DNA of 64,000 nt, taken from contig CAIPAT010000134.1 in the NCBI GenBank assembly GCA_903863035.1, positions 1 through 64,000 on the forward strand, in the 5' to 3' direction. Source of the stretch: an uncultured Lentisphaeria bacterium (GTDB lineage Bacteria > Verrucomicrobiota > Lentisphaeria > Victivallales > Victivallaceae). Position 1 is the first letter of the stretch. Each line of letters starts with the position of its first letter. Below are positions 46,801 through 55,920 of this stretch, in pieces. A program made the translations under genes and the position numbers. Under the pieces are notes generated by a model. It was not told the DNA's origin. It worked only from the letters and a program-made list of their open reading frames with translations, and searched no databases.

Positions 46801-47455
46801 GCCCGTCAAGCTTGATTCTAGAATCAATATTATACAGAGCACTGACCATTGTTTGCGGAACAGATAGTTTATTCTCTTGCAGAATGTATTCGAAAATAAT
46901 ACCCAATTCCGCAATGTCTACAGTCCCGCTGCCGTGGAAAATCAGATTTACGGCATTTACCGCATCAAAGCTGAATTGCTGATTGGTTTTACACCAGCCG
47001 CCTGGATTCATTTTCAAGATATTCCATTTGCCGTCTCTTACAAGCCCCAGCCCATTGTAAAAACTGTATTTATCACATGCATATTCATATTGGCTGCTTC
47101 CGTCGAGATCTTTGATCCGGTAACGCAGATAAAACCCCGTAACAGGTTTGTTCTGCCATTTTGCTTTATTCTCTTGAAAAAATGCAAGATTGTTAAAGGT
47201 AGCATCTGATTTAACATAGTTCAGCCGGACAAACTCAGGATATTCGGAACCGGTGTCGTGTTCAAAAGAGAGAGTTGCTTTTTTCTCCCCGCCCCATGAA
47301 TTAAGAACCCACTTCTGCGATTGAGCCGCCTGATTGAATTTCATCAGCGGAATGTAAGCTGTTTCATTGTATACATCAGCAAATCCCTTAAATGCAATGG
47401 AACACAAAATCAAAATTAAAAGACGAATAATATATTGTACCCGTGAATTCAGCAT
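43859..47455 (-). CDS. Secreted GH20-like hydrolase with CBM9-like domain
   Basis: 1198 residues. A signal peptide (IIRLLILILCSIAFKGFA) ends near residue 26. Residues about 205-400 form a CBM9-like sugar-binding domain (YNIDSRIKLDGHIDEDAWS to DFGVVSFG). About 520-640 is a GH20b-type accessory domain (IVVGVADDPVIKEL, GVLYGVNAFLDMV). The catalytic barrel (about 650-1010) contains the sequence MPSIQSLGHMDWW and the pair RYFYTSLDEVRW, matching the Asp-Glu catalytic pair of GH20. GH20 enzymes release GlcNAc or GalNAc by substrate assistance. It is the last gene after a LacI regulator and a pseudopilin-like gene. The substrate is probably an amino-sugar glycan, not proven. Confidence 0.8.
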   Translation of the reverse strand: MLNSRVQYIIRLLILILCSIAFKGFADVYNETAYIPLMKFNQAAQSQKWVLNSWGGEKKATLSFEHDTGSEYPEFVRLNYVKSDATFNNLAFFQENKAKWQNKPVTGFYLRYRIKDLDGSSQYEYACDKYSFYNGLGLVRDGKWNILKMNPGGWCKTNQQFSFDAVNAVNLIFHGSGTVDIAELGIIFEYILQENKLSVPQTMVSALYNIDSRIKLDGHIDEDAWSTGKITRLKPSDSHAVAGGNNTQAFVTADAKGLYCAARCFKSDMSKLKAGYKSNSVTIYDDESIEFYIDMGRSARKFRKVSVNANGFFGGITNSLDKSGIIASSAKFKDRWEAEVFLPWRFLGETPDGPFITGVNITRNCYDNGKPERSGWTTSVWNAVNDFGVVSFGKTQTGLQKNKDELVVGRIGDGKYVIKMPSSPDMFYNVSVYSTDGGKTVLAGRLTTGDQLITFSFPVTKSGMYHIVASGYDNAGAIVFVAEENVNEEAFSAFQPLDIDELSLFPLPKIFKKQTGDILLPATMKAYVGEGLESCKTRLARELKDFYNVELAACPQIDEAQIVVGVADDPVIKELIRRMSLENDFSKIKYDGFAILTTPGKILIAANEKRGVLYGVNAFLDMVKMTSGEVGPAKVCSAKVVDWPQTENRFFCQSMHSYYPATKYDIAFYESMLKKFPMHFRYNGFLFELGDYYQWQTIKIGNHLSWNTQEYGNLIDFINSNYMPVMPSIQSLGHMDWWLLRYDAAAALREDGGKQVICTRHPDSYKTLFGFYDEAWKMCSRNSEFKPRYFYTSLDEVRWQTFSTPEEKRCKYCQGIPKNRIYLEHIKKLDSYIREHEARMLMFTDMLTEDHNGLNEFKCAEILNDIPRDVVMCHWSHLDHPSIDKFNKMGFENWKILTAYQEDRIHENIVKGYGFGVYTYHWWLSKTRCESNSGYGLMAQALFLNNCWNGLPADGSEVWRKYTKIYGTQIMRNWSRKPLIYADKKIIPVDLAGVVNKTAAGADGWFSQGLEYDLSGMDFKVDKVAGIPVRFAKINDQAGCLLLNSAALQNATIKLDRKAASFILLHAAHLDKKDGRTFWDRKNYTDPLEGKKIVKYTINYTDGAKAEFSINYGWNIGEWLIDPSLKRDIFAKYVADSRYIWEGKTVYAKSRNIDNDIALYQYEWVNPFPGKVIDSFKIESVDKYISYALLAASLREVK

Positions 47456-47475
47456 TTTTACACCCTGCCATAATT

Positions 47476-48096
47476 TTAATATGTTGCTCTGAAATAACCT
47501 TTGTTAATATCAACAGTAGACCACTTCGGATCATTCCTTATGACAGTACCGACATTACCCTGTACAAATAAAACGTTACTGCCTGAAACATGCCTCATCA
47601 CATCCATGTCTGCAACAACGCTGAGCCGATACCAGTTAGTACCCAATGCCGGACTACCTTCCCCGAGAAGCATCATATAAGCAGGGCGGCTTTTGACATT
47701 TATATGATTGAACGGTTTTGAACGTATATAGTCATTGATTCCGTAACTGTAGCTTGGTATTGTCTTGTTGTAGTTGGCGCACTGAAATACTTTCTGATTC
47801 AGAAAAGCCATGCGATCAACGTCATTGAATCTGATGGCACTATTTAGGTATGGAGTAATGTAAGTAGCCCAAAAATAATCTTTTCCCGCAATCGTATAAA
47901 CGCCAGGCGTATAATATTTACTGTCATTCATGTACATTGCATATGCCAAACCTAATTGTTTAAGGTGACTGGCGCATCTGGCGCTTTTGGCTTTTTCCCG
48001 GGCTTTATTCAAGGCTGGCAGCAGCATTGAGGCAAGAATAGCTATAATAGCGATCACAACGAGGAGCTCTATGAGTGTAAAAATCCTTTTCTTCAT
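47476..48096 (-). CDS. Type II pseudopilin-like protein (PVC type)
   Basis: A 206-residue protein. The ATG at 48096 is nine bases after GGAGG, a better start than the TTG two codons earlier. The prepilin helix [20 protein letters not shown] starts at residue 5, but the residue before Phe is Ile, not the Gly that prepilin peptidase normally needs; this is common in Lentisphaerota copies. After [20 protein letters not shown] comes a globular domain ending in a SNVLFVQGN segment, near the H-x9-DG pattern of this family. Its ribosome site lies in the last codons of the LacI gene, so they are coupled. It may help a secretion or surface system for glycan use. Confidence 0.85.
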   Translation of the reverse strand: MKKRIFTLIELLVVIAIIAILASMLLPALNKAREKAKSARCASHLKQLGLAYAMYMNDSKYYTPGVYTIAGKDYFWATYITPYLNSAIRFNDVDRMAFLNQKVFQCANYNKTIPSYSYGINDYIRSKPFNHINVKSRPAYMMLLGEGSPALGTNWYRLSVVADMDVMRHVSGSNVLFVQGNVGTVIRNDPKWSTVDINKGYFRATY

Positions 48097-48098
48097 TT

Positions 48099-49124
48099 TC
48101 AAAATCCTCCTTTATAATTATTTTTTAAACGCACCGTATTTTTTATCATCAAACGTGTTGGAATAGAAAAATTTTCAGGTTTCCAGTCAGGATTTCCGAT
48201 CATTTTCACCAGCAGATCCACTGCCGAATTCATCAACTGCTTTAAATCCTGCTTTATCGTGGTCAGTCTTGGGCGATAGCTAGTCCCCCAGGCAATACCG
48301 TCAATCCCGATAATGTCGAAATCCTCCGGTACTGATTTGCCAATATCCTTGATGGCGGAAATCATTTCTATCGCCGAGCTGTCGTCGAACAACAGGAACG
48401 CTTTGGGATGGCCGGGTTTAATAATTTCACCGACGATTTTGTTTATTCCATCTGTTCCTTCTTCCTGCCGGTATTTTACCGCTTCAATATTGTATTTGCC
48501 GCAAATGGATAAAAATGCTTTTTCTTTATTGTTCCATTGGATGCGGCGCAAGCAGTATCCAATCCGGGTATGACCGTTTCCAGCCAGCAGTTGCACTGCT
48601 TCATTCATCCCAACGCTGTAATCTGAACATATTGAAGAAAGTCCGTCCGCCTGATAGTCCAAGAGCACCATCGGATAATGCTGCTCGATTATTGAGGTAT
48701 ATAGTTCATGATGTTCACACTGTGGACACAGGCCGCCAATCGCGCAAATAATACCATCTGTCTGCCGCTGCAGCAATAACCGCAACGCCCTGCGCTCTCG
48801 TTCAAAATTCCATTTTGAGGCTGACACCAGCATGTAATAATCGTGATTGTCGGCTGCCTCCAGCGCTGTATTCGCCAGTTCCGCAAAAAATGGGGATTCA
48901 ATCCCCCCGACAACCAATCCCAGTGTCATCGTCTTGCCGGTAAAAAGTGATTTTGCGACAAGCGAAGGCTGATAATTTAACTTTTTTGCTATTTCAAATA
49001 TCCGCAGCTTTGTATCGTCTTTTAGCATCCGGGCCAATGGTTTGCGGTTTAATACCAGCGAAACAGTGGATTTGTCTACACCCGCTTCTCGTGCTATATC
49101 AGAAATTGTTGTCCTGCCATGCAT
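48099..49124 (-). CDS. LacI-family transcriptional regulator
   Basis: About 341 residues from the ATG at 49124. A longer frame begins at 49181, but LacI proteins start close to the helix-turn-helix. That motif is [20 protein letters not shown], at residues 4-23, followed by the hinge-region [10 protein letters not shown]. The sugar-binding domain then follows ([45 protein letters not shown]). It probably represses or activates the downstream pseudopilin-like and GH20 genes in response to a sugar. The stop codon lies within the pseudopilin ribosome-binding region. Confidence 0.87.
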   Translation of the reverse strand: MHGRTTISDIAREAGVDKSTVSLVLNRKPLARMLKDDTKLRIFEIAKKLNYQPSLVAKSLFTGKTMTLGLVVGGIESPFFAELANTALEAADNHDYYMLVSASKWNFERERRALRLLLQRQTDGIICAIGGLCPQCEHHELYTSIIEQHYPMVLLDYQADGLSSICSDYSVGMNEAVQLLAGNGHTRIGYCLRRIQWNNKEKAFLSICGKYNIEAVKYRQEEGTDGINKIVGEIIKPGHPKAFLLFDDSSAIEMISAIKDIGKSVPEDFDIIGIDGIAWGTSYRPRLTTIKQDLKQLMNSAVDLLVKMIGNPDWKPENFSIPTRLMIKNTVRLKNNYKGGF

Positions 49125-49392
49125 ATTATAAAACCCTGAGAAAACTATATTAAATCGGTTGAATACAGTTATATTGTACATGTTTCTCTAAATTATGTCA
49201 ACACTAATAAACAAGAAAGAATGAAAATAAATTTGAAAGGTTCACGAATCAAGTCAGTCATTACTTCGCCAATGGCTCGATGCATCATCCACGGAGCGAG
49301 TAGCTTTCTTTGTAATGGGGGATGAGTATGGATGTTCATCAGCGGCTAAAAAATGCAATTTATGCCGCGTTCAAAAAGTGTATTTTACCGTC

Positions 49393-50427
49393 TTATTTGA
49401 GTGGTCCTGGATATTTCACTACGTTGTCGCCGTTAATGGAAATAAACCCGTCACCGCAACGGTAATCCGGCTGCAGCGCTACTTTACCGCCGCCTTCCGG
49501 CAGATCAATGGCGAAAGTCGGAACCGCCAGCGAAGACAGCCGGGAACGGAATTTGCTGAGAATCTCCAGCCCTTTTTCGATGCCGGTAGCAAAATGGCGG
49601 ACACCTCTGACCGGGTCGACATGGAAGAGATAATGCGGCTTTACCTGTATCCGGACAAGCTTGCGGAAAAGCTCTTCAAGAATGGCGGCATCATCATTGA
49701 CGCCGCGCAGCAATACCGTCTGATTGAGTACAGGAATGCCGGCTTTGACAAAATTTTTGCAGGCGGCTGCGGATTCCGGAGTGACTTCGGCCGGATGGTT
49801 GAAATGGGTCATCAGCCACAAGCCGTCAAATCTGGACAGCATACTGACAAGCTCATGGTCAATTCTGTCCGGCCATGTAACCGGAACCCGGCTGCCAATG
49901 CGGATCACGGAAATAGTACCGGTTGAATTCAGTTCAGTTAAGATCTCATGCAGTCTGGCAGTGCTGAGCATAAGCGGGTCGCCGCCGGAAATCAGCACTT
50001 CCTGGATCTGCGGATTGGCTTTAAGATAACGGCAGGCACTTTCAAGCTCCGGGTTGCTGATGTCAGGCAATTCAGCGCCAGTTTTCCATGTGCGCTTCCT
50101 GAAGCAAAAGCGGCATTTGACTGCGCAGCGCCCGGTGGACAGCAGCACGATCCGGTCAGCGAAGCGATGGATGACGCGGGATACCGGCATCTGGGATTCC
50201 TCGGCCAGCGGGTCGTATGATGCGTCAGGATCAAGCAGTTCACCGGAATCCGGCATACACTGTTTCCAGACCGGATCACCGGCCGGGTCGCGGCGATCAA
50301 TCAAGTTCAGATAATAAGGCGTAATCTGAACAGGATAGAGCTGCTCGACAGCGTTGCACTGTTCCGGCAGCACCGCATTCAGGTGCCGCGCCGCTTCAGC
50401 GGCGCTACATATAAACTCATGTTTCAT
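49393..50427 (-). CDS. KamA-family radical SAM aminomutase (EpmB-like length)
   Basis: A 344-residue radical SAM/PLP protein. CAVKCRFCFRKR (CxxxCxxC) lies near residues 99-110, VLISGGDPLML binds SAM, and DLPEGGGKV near 312-320 is conserved in lysine 2,3-aminomutases. It is about the length of EpmB, which makes beta-lysine for elongation factor P, and shorter than clostridial KamA (about 416). No efp or epmA gene is in the window. So either EF-P modification or lysine metabolism is possible. It sits 60 bases after pgi on the same strand. Confidence 0.84.
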   Translation of the reverse strand: MKHEFICSAAEAARHLNAVLPEQCNAVEQLYPVQITPYYLNLIDRRDPAGDPVWKQCMPDSGELLDPDASYDPLAEESQMPVSRVIHRFADRIVLLSTGRCAVKCRFCFRKRTWKTGAELPDISNPELESACRYLKANPQIQEVLISGGDPLMLSTARLHEILTELNSTGTISVIRIGSRVPVTWPDRIDHELVSMLSRFDGLWLMTHFNHPAEVTPESAAACKNFVKAGIPVLNQTVLLRGVNDDAAILEELFRKLVRIQVKPHYLFHVDPVRGVRHFATGIEKGLEILSKFRSRLSSLAVPTFAIDLPEGGGKVALQPDYRCGDGFISINGDNVVKYPGPLK

Positions 50428-50487
50428 AATTTTTGTTTGCCGGCCTTGACCGGCATATCAGGCTTATTGGAACAGGCGGTGCCTGTG

Positions 50488-52065
50488 TCATTTAACGGTA
50501 TATATCCAGGTTTTGCCATTCCAGGTGCGGGAGACCGTGCCGCACGGGCAGTTTAACGCGGACTTGTTGAGCAGTCCGGCGATTTCGATTTCATCGTCGG
50601 GCATGCCTATTTTGGCCGCGATTTCAGCAACGGTACCGGAACAGGCGCCTGCGGAATGCAGTTTTTCAATCACCTGCTGACGGAGATCAAGAATCTCTTT
50701 GGCCGCCAGCTTATATGCCTGAACTCCGGGCTGGTGGAATGCATTGACATGAATCAATTCCGCATATACCGCGACGGCGCGTTCGTAGAGCGCAATAATC
50801 ATGCCCAGGCTGAATTCATCAACCTCGACAATGCTGATCTTCATGACCTGCCGGCCTTTGCCGCGCAGAGCGGCGGCGAGCCCTTCCATGAATCCGTGCA
50901 GATAGTCGCCCATCCTGGTATTGCCGTCAATCGGCAGTGTCATGGAGTCTTTGAGCACTTCAATGAAAGTAACGAAAAAGTCATCGCGTCCGTCATTCAA
51001 CTGCTGGATAAAAGCATGGGCGTCAGTTCCGCCCTTGTTGCCGAAAACGTTCAATCCCTGATGTACGGTGTTGCCGTCAAGGTCTTTCTCCTTGCCGATG
51101 GATTCCATGACGAGCTGCTGGAAGTAGCGGGACAGCAGGATCAACCGGTCGGAATAAGGAACGATGACCATGTTGCGGTCGCCTTTGCCCTTACCGGCAA
51201 TATACCACATGGCAGCCATCAGATAAGCGGGGTTGTCAAGAATGCATTCATTTCTGGTCCAGATATCCATGTGACAGGCCCCGGCGATGAACTTATTGAA
51301 GCTGATCCCGGCAAGCGCTGCAGGCAAATGTCCTACCACGCTGGTTTCGCTGGTGCGTCCGCCGATAGATTCGGCCATCTCGAAAATCCGGAGCCATTTA
51401 TTTGCGCGGGCATATTTGTCCAGTAGACTGTCATTCATTGTGATCGCCGCGGAATGCATGGCAAAATCAACACTTTTTTCCTTATAGAAATTTTCCATGG
51501 AAATCATGTTGTTTTTAGTTTCCTGAGTTCCGCCGGACTTGGAAATATGAAGTATCAGGGCGGTTTCCGGATCAATCACATTAATCACATCGGCAAAACC
51601 GGCGCTGTCGGTATTGTCCAGGAAATATATCTTCAGGTTGCCGCTGCGTTTGGCCTCGGAAAATTCATTCCAGTAAGGACCGTTGATGGCAAACTGCATC
51701 AGTTGCGGACCAAGTGCCGAACCGCCGATACCGTTGATTACCAGCGACTCAAATTTCCTGCCGGTACTGCCTTTGACAGTGCCTGAACGTACTTGCTTTG
51801 CAAAGGTTTCGACTTCGGCATAAATTTTGGACTTGCAGTAATCCATGCGGTCGGTAAAATGAGTGACCCGGCGGTTTTCGTCGGGGTTCTTGATCGCTCC
51901 AGCTTCAAGCCGGACCATTTCCTGATGAGCTTTGCCGAACACTCCTTGCAGGCTGTCCAACTCCGAATCCTCAAACTTCATGCCGGCTGCGCATAATGTA
52001 AAACCGCTGACACCATCGGTAAGCGAGTACTGGTGATTGCGGCTGATCCAATCTTTACTGTTCAT
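50488..52065 (-). CDS. pgi: Glucose-6-phosphate isomerase
   Basis: A 525-residue enzyme interconverting glucose-6-phosphate and fructose-6-phosphate, at the branch of glycolysis and sugar-nucleotide supply. Motifs: VINGIGGSALGPQLMQFAI (about 115-135), ILHISKSGGTQETKNN, GGRTSETSVVGHLPAALAG and DRLILLSRYFQQLVMESIGK. The KGGTDAHAFIQQLNDGR segment holds the conserved His near the active site. GGAGG precedes the ATG by nine bases. A terminator for the upstream operon lies in front of it, so pgi has its own promoter, possibly shared with the KamA-family gene. Confidence 0.92.
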   Translation of the reverse strand: MNSKDWISRNHQYSLTDGVSGFTLCAAGMKFEDSELDSLQGVFGKAHQEMVRLEAGAIKNPDENRRVTHFTDRMDYCKSKIYAEVETFAKQVRSGTVKGSTGRKFESLVINGIGGSALGPQLMQFAINGPYWNEFSEAKRSGNLKIYFLDNTDSAGFADVINVIDPETALILHISKSGGTQETKNNMISMENFYKEKSVDFAMHSAAITMNDSLLDKYARANKWLRIFEMAESIGGRTSETSVVGHLPAALAGISFNKFIAGACHMDIWTRNECILDNPAYLMAAMWYIAGKGKGDRNMVIVPYSDRLILLSRYFQQLVMESIGKEKDLDGNTVHQGLNVFGNKGGTDAHAFIQQLNDGRDDFFVTFIEVLKDSMTLPIDGNTRMGDYLHGFMEGLAAALRGKGRQVMKISIVEVDEFSLGMIIALYERAVAVYAELIHVNAFHQPGVQAYKLAAKEILDLRQQVIEKLHSAGACSGTVAEIAAKIGMPDDEIEIAGLLNKSALNCPCGTVSRTWNGKTWIYTVK

Positions 52066-52087
52066 AAAATGTTGCCTCCATTGAGCT

Positions 52088-52128
52088 TAAATAATAATAA
52101 ACGCGGCGTTCATTCAGCGCCGCCGCGT
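52088..52128 (-). terminator. Rho-independent terminator of the ols operon
   Basis: On the minus strand a 7-bp GC stem (CGCGGCG/CGCCGCG at 52121-52127 and 52102-52108) is followed by a T-rich tract. It follows the TPR gene stop at 52176 and precedes pgi. Confidence 0.75.
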
Positions 52129-52175
52129 AACTATACATTAAAAAGGGAAATATGCCAGACCGGAAATGAGGAATC

Positions 52176-53150
52176 TCAATTATGGCTGTTCTTCTTATTA
52201 TCATTATTAGCCGCAGGGGGCTGTTTATTGAGAAGGCTCTGGAGCTGATCAATTTCTTTCCGGGCGCTTTTCTTGTGTTCAGACCTGGCGTCCTGGATGC
52301 TCAACACGACATTATAGCTTTTAATGGCTTCAGAATATTTCTGTTGTGCTTTCAAGATATTAGCTTCCCCCAGATAGGCTTCGGCGCGCTGTTCCGGCTT
52401 AATGCTTTTATCCCTTTCAATCCAGCAGTAAATCTCCATCGCCTTGCCATACTCTTTCTCCGCCAGCATGCCTCTGGCAGCTTTCATATATGCATTGACC
52501 ATCGTCTGGTAAATGCTTTTTTTGAAATCAGCCGGCAGCGTATCGAGTTCCTGCCGGGTAAAAACTCCAGTGACTCCGGAATAATTTTCCTGCCCGCTGT
52601 AAACCCATACCATAAGTCTTTTTGCATTAAGCTGGTTTGGAACATTGTCCTGGCATGAAGCCAGAGCCTGCTGCGCATAGTCCAATGCCGCGGGATAGTC
52701 TTTTTTAGTGTTCATGGCATGGGCGGCTTTCATCAGGAACCGGTATTTATCGCCGTTTGCAGTTACTTTGCTCATACCGTCATTGCAGTCTTCAATAGCT
52801 TCATCGTATTTTTTGGCGGCAACATGCACGTCCGCCATTTGAAGATATACCCGGTTCCGCTCATTCTCCGGAAGGTCTGGAATATCCAGAATCTGCTCAA
52901 GACACTTCATTGATTCATCAATGTTAGCCATTTTGAGGAAAGCATAAGAAAGATCAAACAGCACTGACACTTCTTCAGACGAAAGCTGTGCGGCGATTAG
53001 CGCTTTGTTAAGTTCAACACTGGCCGCCGGATACTCCCCGGCCTGCATCTTCTGCCGGGCATGAGCATAGATCTGCCTGAAATCTTCTCCGGCAGCAGAC
53101 CATGCAATCATACATATAAACGGTATAATTAATATCAATTTATGCAACAC
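52176..53150 (-). CDS. Exported TPR protein
   Basis: A 324-residue protein with a signal peptide (LHKLILIIPFICMIAWSAAG) and at least six tetratricopeptide-like helix pairs (for example YPAASVELNKALIAAQLS, YDEAIEDCNDGMSKV, YPAALDYAQQALASC, YSEAIKSYNVVLSI). The start appears to be GTG at 53150 with AGGAG about eleven bases before. TPRs hold protein complexes; the partner is unknown. It is the last gene of the five-gene operon beginning with olsB and is followed by a terminator. Confidence 0.8.
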   Translation of the reverse strand: MLHKLILIIPFICMIAWSAAGEDFRQIYAHARQKMQAGEYPAASVELNKALIAAQLSSEEVSVLFDLSYAFLKMANIDESMKCLEQILDIPDLPENERNRVYLQMADVHVAAKKYDEAIEDCNDGMSKVTANGDKYRFLMKAAHAMNTKKDYPAALDYAQQALASCQDNVPNQLNAKRLMVWVYSGQENYSGVTGVFTRQELDTLPADFKKSIYQTMVNAYMKAARGMLAEKEYGKAMEIYCWIERDKSIKPEQRAEAYLGEANILKAQQKYSEAIKSYNVVLSIQDARSEHKKSARKEIDQLQSLLNKQPPAANNDNKKNSHN

Positions 53151-53223
53151 AAATACTCATTCTCCTAATTCTAGCTGATTTATTATATAACCAGCTAATG
53201 ATAAACGCAAAATAAAATTGCCT

Positions 53224-54255
53224 TTATTGCGCAGTTTTTTTCTCCGTCCGCAGCGGAACGGTTCCTCTGGCCGGTGACTTGTTAATCATCCATTTTGCGG
53301 TTTCCGGCAAATGCCTGACCGCACTGAACGATTCATCCCAGTAATAGTATTTATCCGGATTCCCATAAAGCATGTTTTTCGAGAACTCCGCCAGAAGCAT
53401 CTCCGGATCTCGTCCGAAAACCGGAATATTCGAGTCGGGAACAAGCTTTCTCAATTTATTGTTCAAAGCCTGATTTGCAGGCCTGAAATCTTGAAATTCA
53501 GAGGGTTGCAGCATTAATTTTTGTCTGAAAAACGCATTCTTCAGCTCGTCAGCCCAGTCGTCAGGCGGCATGAAAGAATTGATGTCACTATCTTTATAAA
53601 TTCTTCTGCAAGTCAGATCCACTATCCAATGCTGCTGTTCTTTGGCAAGCGCTATCAGAATATACGCCGGAGTACCTTGAGTATCCATCAGCAATACAAT
53701 TTTGGCATCAAGTCCAGCCTGCTCCGCCAGTCCGCAGAAAAGTCTGGCGCGGGCATAAATATCCGGGCAGCCGTTCTCAAGCAGACTGGAAAGCCGGCCG
53801 GCAGCGGAAGGCGCGGCTTTCACAGCCAGAATGAAGCGCAGGATTTCCTCAACAGAAGGTGTTTTTGTGATCTGCGCAACAGTACGTTTCAGTATCAAGG
53901 CATCCCGCCACCTGAAATAGTCAATCTTTGAGAAAAGGGGAGATAAAAGCAGCGGCATGAGTCCCGATTGTTTGCTTAATTTAAGCGCATCCGCCGCTGG
54001 CAGTGGCAACGGATCTTCAGGCACAATCAGCAATGATGCGGCATAAAGAGCCTTCCGCGGATCGTCTTTCTCTACTGCCTGAAGCCATTCGGCGGCCAGT
54101 TTCTGCTCATATTTACGATGGTCGCTTTTGATTTGCGCCAGAGTGACTGCCGGTATTTTTTCGCGCAGCAGAGCTGTAAATACAGTTCCGGCCAGCGCTG
54201 CCGCGGCAAGCATGAAAATTATTCCGGCCCCAATCCGCCTGTTATAAGATGCCAT
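53224..54255 (-). CDS. Membrane-anchored transglutaminase-like protein
   Basis: 343 residues with one N-terminal membrane helix (AGIIFMLAAAALAGTVFTAL). A segment at about 180-240 resembles a transglutaminase/peptidase-like core: ENGCPDIYARARLFCGLAEQ followed by AGLDAKIVLLM and HWIVDLTCRRIY. The Cys, the Arg-x-x-L helix and the VDLT strand match, but the usual His strand is replaced (TPAYILIALA), so the protein may not be an active transglutaminase. It lies between the CobS-like and TPR genes. Function unknown. Confidence 0.6.
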   Translation of the reverse strand: MASYNRRIGAGIIFMLAAAALAGTVFTALLREKIPAVTLAQIKSDHRKYEQKLAAEWLQAVEKDDPRKALYAASLLIVPEDPLPLPAADALKLSKQSGLMPLLLSPLFSKIDYFRWRDALILKRTVAQITKTPSVEEILRFILAVKAAPSAAGRLSSLLENGCPDIYARARLFCGLAEQAGLDAKIVLLMDTQGTPAYILIALAKEQQHWIVDLTCRRIYKDSDINSFMPPDDWADELKNAFFRQKLMLQPSEFQDFRPANQALNNKLRKLVPDSNIPVFGRDPEMLLAEFSKNMLYGNPDKYYYWDESFSAVRHLPETAKWMINKSPARGTVPLRTEKKTAQ

Positions 54256-54285
54256 ATTCAGTTTCTCTGATTAGTTCCAGCGTCA

Positions 54286-55080
54286 TTATGTCCGGCTGAG
54301 AAACAAAACACCGAGCAGCAGGGCAAAAAGTTCAAAGATATATCCGGAAAGACTGATGATATCAATGGTCACACCATTGAGCTTAATCTCGCAGAACCGG
54401 CGAACTGCATTGGCAAAGATGAAAGCCACGGCAAAGGCAATCAGAGAAATGTAGGGAGATTTAAAGAGAATAAACAAAACAAAAAAGCCGGCGACGGCCC
54501 AGATGTGAAGCCGGGTATCGCGATTGACTTCAATAACCGGCAATCCGGTATTCAGCGCCGGAGCGGCAGCCAGATGGCCCTGTATGGTAAATGACAGCAC
54601 CAGCACCGCGATTATCCAGTAATAATAACCGCAATAAAACATCAGGTAAAAGGTAAAAAGTTTTAGCAGCACCGTCAGTACCAGCACCATACTGCTCAGC
54701 GGTCCGGCGGCGTTGCGGACATCATTATCGAGGCTGACCATTGCATGAACCAGCGGTTTTTTAGCAAGCAGCTGGTCAACCAGCGAAACAAATGCGCCAA
54801 GACTGCGGAAAGAATCTTTCAATTCAGTCAGCAGAGTAAGAGCAATGGCAAAAATAACGGCCCCGGAAATCTTCATGGAAAGCATTGAAAGAACTCCGCC
54901 GAAAAAAAGAATGATCAGCCCGGCCACAACTCCAACTACCGGGAAACACATCTGGATCAACGGCGAAAAGACATCTTCTTCAAAGTCTTTTCCCGCTTTT
55001 TTAACTGATGCGGGAACAGGAAGATCAATCAACATCTCCCATGCAGCCGCGAAAGAAGCTATTACAACTTTATGAATCAT
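54286..55080 (-). CDS. Degenerate CobS-like integral membrane protein
   Basis: A 264-residue protein with about six membrane helices and AGGAG seven bases before its ATG. Several segments follow the pattern of adenosylcobinamide-GDP ribazoletransferase (CobS): an N-terminal LPVPAS, CFPVVGVVAGLI (the F-PLVG-G segment), LDNDVRNAAGPLSSMVLVLT (the DxxxGxxG helix) and a final LNGVTIDIISLSGYIFELFA, like GGxTGDxLGA. The HLDGLADT active-site motif is replaced by ELKDSFRSL, so cobalamin synthesis is unlikely. No cob genes are near. It probably carries out a related or lost membrane-transfer reaction within the ornithine-lipid operon; this is inference. Confidence 0.55.
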   Translation of the reverse strand: MIHKVVIASFAAAWEMLIDLPVPASVKKAGKDFEEDVFSPLIQMCFPVVGVVAGLIILFFGGVLSMLSMKISGAVIFAIALTLLTELKDSFRSLGAFVSLVDQLLAKKPLVHAMVSLDNDVRNAAGPLSSMVLVLTVLLKLFTFYLMFYCGYYYWIIAVLVLSFTIQGHLAAAPALNTGLPVIEVNRDTRLHIWAVAGFFVLFILFKSPYISLIAFAVAFIFANAVRRFCEIKLNGVTIDIISLSGYIFELFALLLGVLFLSRT

Positions 55081-55101
55081 CCGCCACTCCTATAGTTTAA
55101 T

Positions 55102-55893
55102 TTAAAAAGCCAGCGCAGTATCCTGCATTTTCACTTTTTCATGCTGCCGTTTTTTGATATTCCAATATTCTTTTTCCAGCAAATTATGAACATATTCGGC
55201 AAGTTCTTTCCGCGACCGGCCTTCTGCTTTGATCGGATGAAGAATATGTACCTCGACATTAATGGACTTATAGCCTAAAATCCGCCAGAGGTGCGGCATT
55301 AAAGTCATGTCACCAAACCATGCTACCGGCAGCCCGTCTTCCATCGGTTCATAATAAGTTATTATCGGCAGTAAGGGATAATCACTCTCTGCAATAGCCT
55401 GGAAAGGCGTGGACTTAAAGGTTCGTATGCCATTTTCGCCGTCAGTACTGGTTCCTTCCGGATAAACCAGCAGCGGAATCCCGTGTTTCATCGTATCCAT
55501 GATTTGCTCAAAAGCATCTATAGATTTCTGCTTTGAACGGCGGTCTATCCAGAGCGGGCGGCTTATTCCAAGATACCATCCGAGAATCGGCCAATTCTTG
55601 ATATCAATTTTCGGAGTAAATCTTATGGGAAAAATCGCGCCATGCACCAAAATATCCAGATATCCCATATGATTAGAAACTATCATTCCGCCTTTAAACG
55701 AATCCGGATCGCCGATAATTTTTACTTTTACATTCAGAATCTTGATAAAACCGCGGCCCCACATGCGTGAGCAATATGTAACCCGCCGAATCGCGCCCCA
55801 ACCGCCAATATGTACAAAAAAAGAAAAAAAACCAGTAAGCGGCAGCCATATACAAATTGCCAGAAGTTTGAAAACACGCCGCAACATCATCAT
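55102..55893 (-). CDS. Acyltransferase, OlsA/PlsC-like
   Basis: A 263-residue membrane-associated acyltransferase. An N-terminal hydrophobic anchor is followed by VSNHMGYLDILVHG (NHx4D motif, about residues 72-85), RPLWIDRRSK, VYPEGTSTDG (EGT motif, about 146-155) and RTFKSTPFQAI. The family transfers acyl groups to 1-acyl-glycerol-3-phosphate (PlsC) or to lyso-ornithine lipid (OlsA). The gene follows olsB by 27 bases, and the olsB-olsA order is the known ornithine-lipid arrangement, so OlsA is favoured. Confidence 0.85.
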   Translation of the reverse strand: MMMLRRVFKLLAICIWLPLTGFFSFFVHIGGWGAIRRVTYCSRMWGRGFIKILNVKVKIIGDPDSFKGGMIVSNHMGYLDILVHGAIFPIRFTPKIDIKNWPILGWYLGISRPLWIDRRSKQKSIDAFEQIMDTMKHGIPLLVYPEGTSTDGENGIRTFKSTPFQAIAESDYPLLPIITYYEPMEDGLPVAWFGDMTLMPHLWRILGYKSINVEVHILHPIKAEGRSRKELAEYVHNLLEKEYWNIKKRQHEKVKMQDTALAF

Positions 55894-55920
55894 TTTAAAC
55901 CTACACTCTTCATCTGATTC

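Noticed and set aside
54286-55080. Functional cobalamin synthase CobS
   Set aside because: The HLDGLADT active-site motif is absent and no other cobalamin genes are nearby.
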